Shown: positions 6,249 to 6,470 of the stretch, piece after piece | Position numbering within the stretch: the first letter of the stretch is position 1 | Layout of the letters: the number at the start of each line of letters is the position of its first letter | Source: DASSKF01 sp035690725 | GTDB lineage: Bacteria; Actinomycetota; Actinomycetes; Actinomycetales; Dermatophilaceae | Direction of reading: 5' to 3' | DNA length: 6,470 nucleotides | Assembly: GCA_035690725.1 (NCBI GenBank) | Contig: DASSKF010000094.1 | Location: 1 to 6,470 of the forward strand | The notes under the pieces: model-generated | What the model saw: only the letters and a program-made list of their open reading frames with translations | Told to the model about the DNA's origin: nothing | Databases searched by the model: none | Position numbers and translations under genes: made by a program

Positions 6249-6254
6249 TAGGGT
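6249..6254 (+). promoter_or_regulatory. Putative -10 element (TAGGGT) of glgC
   Basis: TAGGGT ends 6 bases before the glgC ATG at 6261, and no Shine-Dalgarno is present in the GCGGCC between them. A -35 element would fall about 6226-6231, directly on the glgA -10 hexamer. Confidence 0.55.
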
Positions 6255-6260
6255 GCGGCC

Positions 6261-6470
6261 ATGGCTCGACGTGCAGGAGGCCCGAAGGTCCTGGCGATCG
6301 TCCTCGCGGGTGGGGAGGGCAAACGGCTCATGCCGCTCACGGCCGACCGGGCCAAGCCGGCCGTGCCGTTCGGCGGGATCTACCGGCTCATCGACTTCGC
6401 CCTGTCCAACATCATCAACTCGGGCTACCTCAAGGTGGTCGTGCTGACGCAGTACAAGTCGCACAGCCTC
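6261..6470 (+). CDS. glgC: GlgC, glucose-1-phosphate adenylyltransferase, N-terminal 70 residues only
   Basis: ADP-glucose pyrophosphorylase converts ATP and glucose-1-phosphate to ADP-glucose, the committed step of bacterial glycogen synthesis and the donor source for the adjacent GlgA. The 70 residues present carry the nucleotidyltransferase signatures: LAGGEGKRLMPLT (15-27, the GGxGxRLxPLT nucleotide-binding loop), AKPAVPFGG (31-39), YRLIDFALSNIINSG (41-55), and TQYKSHSL (63-70). These are diagnostic of GlgC within the sugar nucleotidyltransferases. A full-length protein is about 400-430 residues, so over 80 percent lies outside the window. The ATG at 6261 is the natural start: the Arg/Gly-rich leader MARRAGGPK precedes the conserved beta strand, and a -10 hexamer sits 6 bases upstream. 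It diverges from glgA. Confidence 0.95.
   Translation, partial: MARRAGGPKVLAIVLAGGEGKRLMPLTADRAKPAVPFGGIYRLIDFALSNIINSGYLKVVVLTQYKSHSL

Noticed and set aside
6215..6355. Upstream extension of glgA by 47 codons
   Set aside because: The extension would overlap the glgC coding region and both promoters, and its sequence is Arg/Ala-rich. The conserved N terminus begins at the GTG at 6214.
1..6470. Mobile element, CRISPR array, phage or defence island
   Set aside because: No transposase, integrase, spaced repeats, att-like duplications or compositional shift could be seen; all identifiable genes are housekeeping-type.

Overview
The window is very GC-rich, with strong G/C bias at third codon positions, GTG starts and tight gene packing. 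Together with an actinobacterial-type glgA/glgC divergent pair, this points to a high-GC Gram-positive chromosome. Micrococcales (an Intrasporangiaceae-like genus) is my best guess, but that is inference from gene content and style and not a database match. I see no insertion sequence, integrase, tRNA, rRNA, CRISPR array or compositional break, so it reads as ordinary chromosomal core sequence. No stretch longer than about 70 bases is left without a gene.

Layout. From the left edge to about 4148 all genes lie on the minus strand, so they read from right to left: a solitary ABC ATPase (3342-4142), then an NfeD-like membrane protein (2819-3301) and a stomatin/SPFH-family membrane protein (1571-2815) separated by 3 bases, then a TauE/SafE-family anion exporter (723-1496), and finally an SpoU/TrmH-family RNA 2'-O-methyltransferase (713 down to the left edge, cut off). 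Diverging from the ABC gene is a 260-residue protein of unknown function on the plus strand (4202-4984). It converges on glgA (5006-6214, minus), which in turn diverges from glgC (6261 to the right edge, plus, cut off).

Function. GlgC makes ADP-glucose, and the GlgA-family enzyme uses it for alpha-glucan (glycogen or maltose-1-phosphate) synthesis, so these two belong to one pathway and share a 46-base promoter region. NfeD and SPFH proteins are a known partnership in membrane organisation and quality control. The remaining genes have no evident link to each other beyond close packing.

The main pattern that the coding annotation does not explain is at the starts. Five transcription-unit heads (exporter, ABC ATPase, unknown protein, glgA, glgC) carry a TANNNT -10-like hexamer ending exactly 6 or 7 bases before the start codon, which predicts leaderless mRNAs. 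This fixes several start codons. The nfeD-SPFH pair instead has a -10-like element about 33 bases upstream and Shine-Dalgarno sequences. I did not find a clearly undescribed system; the best unknown is the 260-residue protein at 4202-4984.
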